From NCBI RefSeq assembly GCF_004798685.1, contig NZ_CP039291.1, positions 2,728,001 to 2,792,000 on the forward strand: a stretch of 64,000 nt of DNA, given 5' to 3'. Shown here one piece after another: positions 55,399-64,000 of this stretch (position 1 is its first letter; each line of letters begins with the position of its first letter). A program made the position numbers and the translations under genes. This DNA is from Cellulomonas shaoxiangyii (GTDB lineage: Bacteria; Actinomycetota; Actinomycetes; Actinomycetales; Cellulomonadaceae). The notes below the pieces were generated by a model. It searched no databases. It worked only from the letters and a program-made list of their open reading frames with translations, and had not been told where the DNA came from.

Positions 55399-57585
55399 AT
55401 GAGTGCGGCTGATCCCACACCGGTCCCCGTCGACGCCGACACGCTGCGCGCCGTCGCCGCGGGAACCCACTACGACCCGCACGGCGTGCTCGGCCCCCAC
55501 GTGGGGCACGGCGGCGTCACCGTCCGGACCGTGCGTCCCCTCGCCGACCGCGTCACCGTGGTGACGCCCGACGGCGGCGTCGACGCCCGGCACGAGATCG
55601 ACGGCGTCTGGGTCGCGGTCCTGCCCGGCACGGAGGTGCCCGACTACCGGCTCGAGGTCACCTACGACGGCTCGGTCTCGATGACCGACGACCCCTACCG
55701 CTTCCTGCCGACGATCGGCGAGCTGGACCGCCACCTCCTGCGCGAGGGCCGCCACGAGCAGCTGTGGGACGTGCTGGGGGCGAACCTCCACACGTACCCC
55801 GGCACCCTGGGCGAGGTGAGCGGCACGTCGTTCGCCGTGTGGGCGCCGAACGCGCGTGCGGTCCGCGTCGTCGGCGACTTCAACCACTGGCAGGGCGCGA
55901 CGCACGCCATGCGGTCGCTCGGGGAGAGCGGCGTCTGGGAGATCTTCATCCCCGGGGTCGCCTCGGGCGCCCGGTACAAGTTCGAGATCCTCGGCCCCGA
56001 CGGCTCGTGGCGGCAGAAGGCCGACCCGCTGGCCAAGGCCACCGAGGTGCCGCCCGCGACCGCCTCCGTCGTCGTCGAGTCCCGCTACACGTGGGAGGAC
56101 GACGACTGGCTCGCCGGGCGCGCGGCCGGCGACCCGCACTCCGGCCCCGTGAGCATCTACGAGGTGCACCTCGGCTCGTGGCGGCAGGGACTGTCCTACC
56201 GCGACCTCGCGCACCAGCTGACCGACTACGTCGTCGAGATGGGCTTCACGCACGTCGAGCTGATGCCGGTCGCAGAGCACCCGTTCGGCGGCTCCTGGGG
56301 CTACCAGGTGTCGTCCTACTACGCCCCGACGGCGCGCTTCGGCCACCCCGACGACTTCCGCTACCTCGTCGACTGCCTGCACCGCGCGGGCGTCGGCGTC
56401 CTGCTCGACTGGGTCCCCGCCCACTTCCCCAAGGACGAGTGGGCGCTCGCCCAGTTCGACGGCACGCCCCTCTACGAGCACCCGGACCCGCTGCTCGGCG
56501 AGCAGCCCGACTGGGGCACGTACGTCTTCAACTTCGGCCGCCCCGAGGTGCGCAACTTCCTCGTCGCGAACGCCACGTACTGGCTCGAGGAGTTCCACGT
56601 CGACGGCCTGCGGGTCGACGCGGTGGCCTCGATGCTCTACCTCGACTACTCCCGTCAGCCGGGCCAGTGGCGTCCCAACGTGTACGGCGGCCGCGAGAAC
56701 CTCGAGGCGATCTCGTTCCTCCAGGAGGCCAACGCGACGTCGTACCGCCGCACCCCGGGGATCATGATGATCGCCGAGGAGTCGACGGCCTGGCCGGGCG
56801 TCACGGCGCCCACGTCCGCCAACGGCCTGGGGTTCGGGCTGAAGTGGAACATGGGCTGGATGAACGACACGCTGCGCTACCTGGGCGAGGCGCCCATAAA
56901 CCGCCGCTACCACCACCACGAGATCACGTTCTCGATGGTCTACGCCTACTCCGAGCACTTCGTGCTGCCGATCAGCCACGACGAGGTCGTGCACGGCAAG
57001 GGCTCGCTGTACGAGCGCATGCCCGGTGACCACTGGCAGAAGCTCGCGGGCGTGCGCTCCCTGCTGGCCTACCAGTGGACGCACCCCGGCAAGCAGCTGC
57101 TCTTCATGGGACAGGAGTTCGCGCAGCAGCACGAGTGGGCGGAGGGCCGGTCGCTCGACTGGTACACCCTCGACGACGGTGCCCACCACGGCGTCCAGCG
57201 CGCCGTCCAGGACCTCAACGCCCTCTACCGTGCGACGCCGGCGCTGTGGCAGCTCGACCACTCGCCGGAGGGCTTCGAGTGGCTCGCGTCGGACGAGGCG
57301 GACCTGAACCTGCTCGCGTACCTCCGCAAGGGCACCGACGGCCCCCAGGTGGCCGTGGTGGTCAACTTCGCCGGCGTGCCGCACGAGGGCTACCGCCTGC
57401 CGCTCCCCCACGGGGGCCGTTGGCGGGAGGCCTTCAACTCGGACGCCACCGTGTACGGCGGCTCGGGCGTGGGCAACCTCGGCGGGGTCGACGCCGAGCC
57501 CGTCGAGCACTACAGCCGGCCGTACTCGGCGCCGGTCCGCGTGCCCCCGCTCGGCGTCGTCGTCTTCGTCGCCGACGAGGACTGA
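55399..57585 (+). CDS. glgB: 1,4-alpha-glucan branching enzyme
   Basis: 728 residues from ATG 55399. An extra N-terminal domain, then CBM48 (about 115-210) and the GH13_9 barrel: [27 protein letters not shown], nucleophile Asp in [15 protein letters not shown], Glu in [22 protein letters not shown]. It adds alpha-1,6 branches and finishes the GlgE pathway. It lies 10.7 kb from glgE-treS-mak. A strong terminator follows. Confidence 0.97.
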   Translation: MSAADPTPVPVDADTLRAVAAGTHYDPHGVLGPHVGHGGVTVRTVRPLADRVTVVTPDGGVDARHEIDGVWVAVLPGTEVPDYRLEVTYDGSVSMTDDPYRFLPTIGELDRHLLREGRHEQLWDVLGANLHTYPGTLGEVSGTSFAVWAPNARAVRVVGDFNHWQGATHAMRSLGESGVWEIFIPGVASGARYKFEILGPDGSWRQKADPLAKATEVPPATASVVVESRYTWEDDDWLAGRAAGDPHSGPVSIYEVHLGSWRQGLSYRDLAHQLTDYVVEMGFTHVELMPVAEHPFGGSWGYQVSSYYAPTARFGHPDDFRYLVDCLHRAGVGVLLDWVPAHFPKDEWALAQFDGTPLYEHPDPLLGEQPDWGTYVFNFGRPEVRNFLVANATYWLEEFHVDGLRVDAVASMLYLDYSRQPGQWRPNVYGGRENLEAISFLQEANATSYRRTPGIMMIAEESTAWPGVTAPTSANGLGFGLKWNMGWMNDTLRYLGEAPINRRYHHHEITFSMVYAYSEHFVLPISHDEVVHGKGSLYERMPGDHWQKLAGVRSLLAYQWTHPGKQLLFMGQEFAQQHEWAEGRSLDWYTLDDGAHHGVQRAVQDLNALYRATPALWQLDHSPEGFEWLASDEADLNLLAYLRKGTDGPQVAVVVNFAGVPHEGYRLPLPHGGRWREAFNSDATVYGGSGVGNLGGVDAEPVEHYSRPYSAPVRVPPLGVVVFVADED

Positions 57586-57612
57586 CCCGGGAGAGACTCC
57601 CCAGCCGGACGG

Positions 57613-57647
57613 AGAAGGCCCCGCACGCGTCGCGTGCGGGGCCTTCT
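57613..57647 (+). terminator. terminator after glgB
   Basis: A perfect 16-bp stem AGAAGGCCCCGCACGC with its complement, 3-base loop, 28 bases after the glgB stop. The 3' side ends CCTTCT. Confidence 0.85.
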
Positions 57648-57649
57648 GC

Positions 57650-57968
57650 ATGCGGGAAGCGGCACTGCCGCACGGGAGCGCGGCAGGCGTCGGTGGCGAA
57701 CGACGAGGGTCTGGCCCCGAGGGCAGGGCGCCGGCCGCGAGGGCTGCCCCACCGCGGAGCGCACGGAAGCGGAGGACCCGTGCACTACGCCGCACGCGAC
57801 GACTCCGGCAGCGGGACACCGGGAAGCACGACACCGGAAACGCAACACGAGACCGGGTGACGCCGCCACCACTGCGCCCCGGGCGCACATCGGTGACGGG
57901 CCCGCAGGCGGGTCTCCCGCAGGACGCCGCGTGAATGCGCGATAGCGGCCCGAAAGTGCCGTGGAATG
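57650..57968. other. gene-free spacer between glgB and the rRNA operon
   Basis: About 320 bases. I see no convincing gene or RNA; short open frames lack ribosome sites. It separates the ends of two convergent units. Confidence 0.6.
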
Positions 57969-58004
57969 CACGAAGGCCCACCCCTGGTGGGGTGGGCCTT
58001 CGTG
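57969..58004 (-). terminator. rRNA operon terminator
   Basis: A 16-bp stem (CACGAAGGCCCACCCC and complement) with TGGT loop, 8 bases past the 5S 3' end on the minus strand. Confidence 0.85.
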
Positions 58005-58012
58005 GAATGGTT

Positions 58013-58130
58013 GTCCGGCGGCGTCCTACTCTCCCACACCCTGGCGGGTGCAGTACCATCGGCGCTGAAGGGCTTAGCTTCCGGGTTCGGAATGGGACCG
58101 GGCGTTTCCCCTTCGCTATGACCGCCGTAA
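58013..58130 (-). rRNA. rrf: 5S ribosomal RNA
   Basis: About 118 bases. The minus strand starts TTACGGCGGTCATAGCG and contains CCCGGTCCCATTCCGAAC and GGGAGAGTAGGACGCCGCC, the 5S hallmarks. It lies about 100 bases after the 23S. Confidence 0.95.
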
Positions 58131-58232
58131 CGTCGTCGAGATGACGAACAGGCCCTCCCACACACGAAGGTGGGGAGGGGGCCCGTTGGTTTCTCGGGAA
58201 CCGCACAGTGGACGCGTAGCAATGAATGGTGT

Positions 58233-63346
<5,114 letters not shown>

Positions 63347-63504
63347 AAATGTCACACAGCCACCCACCAGGCGAACCCGGCAGGCAACAGACACAACAAA
63401 GAACCCCAAACCAATGGGGCCGAAACTGGTCTCTACCCCAGACCACCACCCACAGGGGCGCGGATGCGAGATCTGGGCTCGACACCAAACAAATGGCATC
63501 GACT

Positions 63505-63541
63505 ACTTGGCACACTGTTGAGTTCTCAAGGAACAGACGCT
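63505..63541 (-). promoter_or_regulatory. rRNA leader antitermination/processing element
   Basis: The minus strand reads GTTCCTTGAGAACTCAACAG then TGTGCCAAG, the conserved actinobacterial rRNA leader element; a related copy precedes 23S (61364-61383), consistent with pairing or processing at both ends of the 16S. Confidence 0.65.
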
Positions 63542-63737
63542 CATCCTCGATCAGCCTTTCGGCATCCCGCAGGAGGCTCGTTCACCATCGTAGCGGAACA
63601 TCTCCGCTTCCCTGACCACCGGAGTGGCAGTTCCGCAATTCCGCCGAGGCTGCTTTCCGATCGGAGTTTCCGCACGTCCTGCGTCGTCTTGATCGTGACG
63701 CGAACGGCGTTCCGTCCTGCCCGGAGGCAACCTCTCT

Positions 63738-63766
63738 AACTTAGCGAAGCCGTCCCTGCCCGTCAA
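63738..63766 (-). promoter_or_regulatory. rRNA promoter, proximal
   Basis: Minus strand -35 TTGACG (63766-63761), 17-base spacer, -10 TAAGTT (63743-63738), about 390 bases before 16S. Confidence 0.75.
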
Positions 63767-63962
63767 CTCCCGGTCCGTGCCTGCTCCGGAGAGCAGTCCT
63801 CGGACCGGCGAGCTGACCGCCGTGCGGTTCCGCTCCCCCGGGGCGTCGCCGTCCGCCGGCGATCAGCCGGTGGTGGTTCAGCTCGGGGGTGCCGTCCCGG
63901 GGGACCGACCACGCGTCGTTCTCGACTGCGTGTCCGTTCCTCCCTGCCGGGCGGCCTCGAGT

Positions 63963-63991
63963 AAGTTACGCAGCCCGCGCGCCGGATGCAA
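63963..63991 (-). promoter_or_regulatory. rRNA promoter, distal
   Basis: Minus strand -35 TTGCAT (63991-63986), 17-base spacer, -10 TAACTT (63968-63963). More promoters may lie beyond the window. Confidence 0.6.
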
Positions 63992-64000
63992 CTCGCGTGA

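Noticed and set aside
57650..57968. Small genes in the glgB-rRNA spacer
   Set aside because: Open frames on both strands lack ribosome sites, codon bias and recognisable products.

Overview
The window is high-GC, densely packed actinobacterial DNA. GTG starts, 1-4 base stop/start overlaps and TAnnnT -10 boxes 6-7 bases ahead of start codons (leaderless genes) are frequent. Gene content (ESX-type secretion, the GlgE pathway, galactomannan-type glycosidases, ABC sugar import without its own ATPase) and the rRNA operon fit a Cellulomonas-like member of the Micrococcales. The genus is an inference; I could not run a 16S comparison.

Region 1 (1-10402) is a type VII (ESX-like) secretion locus. A minus-strand operon encodes two WXG100 proteins, a helical ESX-type protein, a mycosin, a Gly-rich 500-residue protein, an EccD and a partial RDD membrane protein. 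Divergent from it is a plus-strand eccD-eccB-mycP operon. There are therefore two EccD and two mycosins, but no EccC ATPase or EccE in the window.

Region 2 (10445-25418) is an eight-gene minus-strand operon, seven of whose junctions are overlapping or nearly abutting: membrane Ser/Thr kinase, 2020-residue envelope protein (TM anchor, propeller-like region, Ig-like repeats, Fn3), MoxR ATPase, DUF58 protein, TgpA-like transglutaminase-fold protein that has lost its Cys, FHA membrane protein, PP2C-like protein, and a tail-anchored protein with six (D/E)RTVVR repeats. The repeat motif recurs beside the FHA domain and, permuted, at the PP2C C-terminus. I read this as a candidate phospho-threonine signalling system of the envelope next to, and perhaps serving, the secretion locus.

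Region 3 (25602-32446) is housekeeping: cysteine desulfurase, mnmA, a MetE-like protein and a small membrane protein in one operon; an aminoglycoside-phosphotransferase-fold protein; and etfB-etfA.

Region 4 (32601-44731, plus glgB at 55399-57585) is alpha-glucan metabolism: glgX, a flavin dehydrogenase, glgP, and divergently glgE-treS-mak. With glgB this is the complete TreS-Mak-GlgE-GlgB route from trehalose to alpha-glucan plus debranching and phosphorolysis.

Region 5 (44757-55313) is a mannoside/galactoside utilisation locus: ROK repressor, sugar-binding lipoprotein, two permeases, GH36 alpha-galactosidase, GH2 beta-mannosidase, and a LacI-type sensor domain without its DNA-binding domain. 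Two near-identical promoter/operator elements (46104-46132 and 51740-51768) tie the locus together and point to galactomannan oligosaccharides as substrate.

Region 6 (57969-64000) is an rRNA operon on the minus strand (16S-23S-5S, no tRNA in the spacer) with two good upstream promoters and a terminator hairpin. No CRISPR array, insertion sequence, tRNA or prophage was seen.
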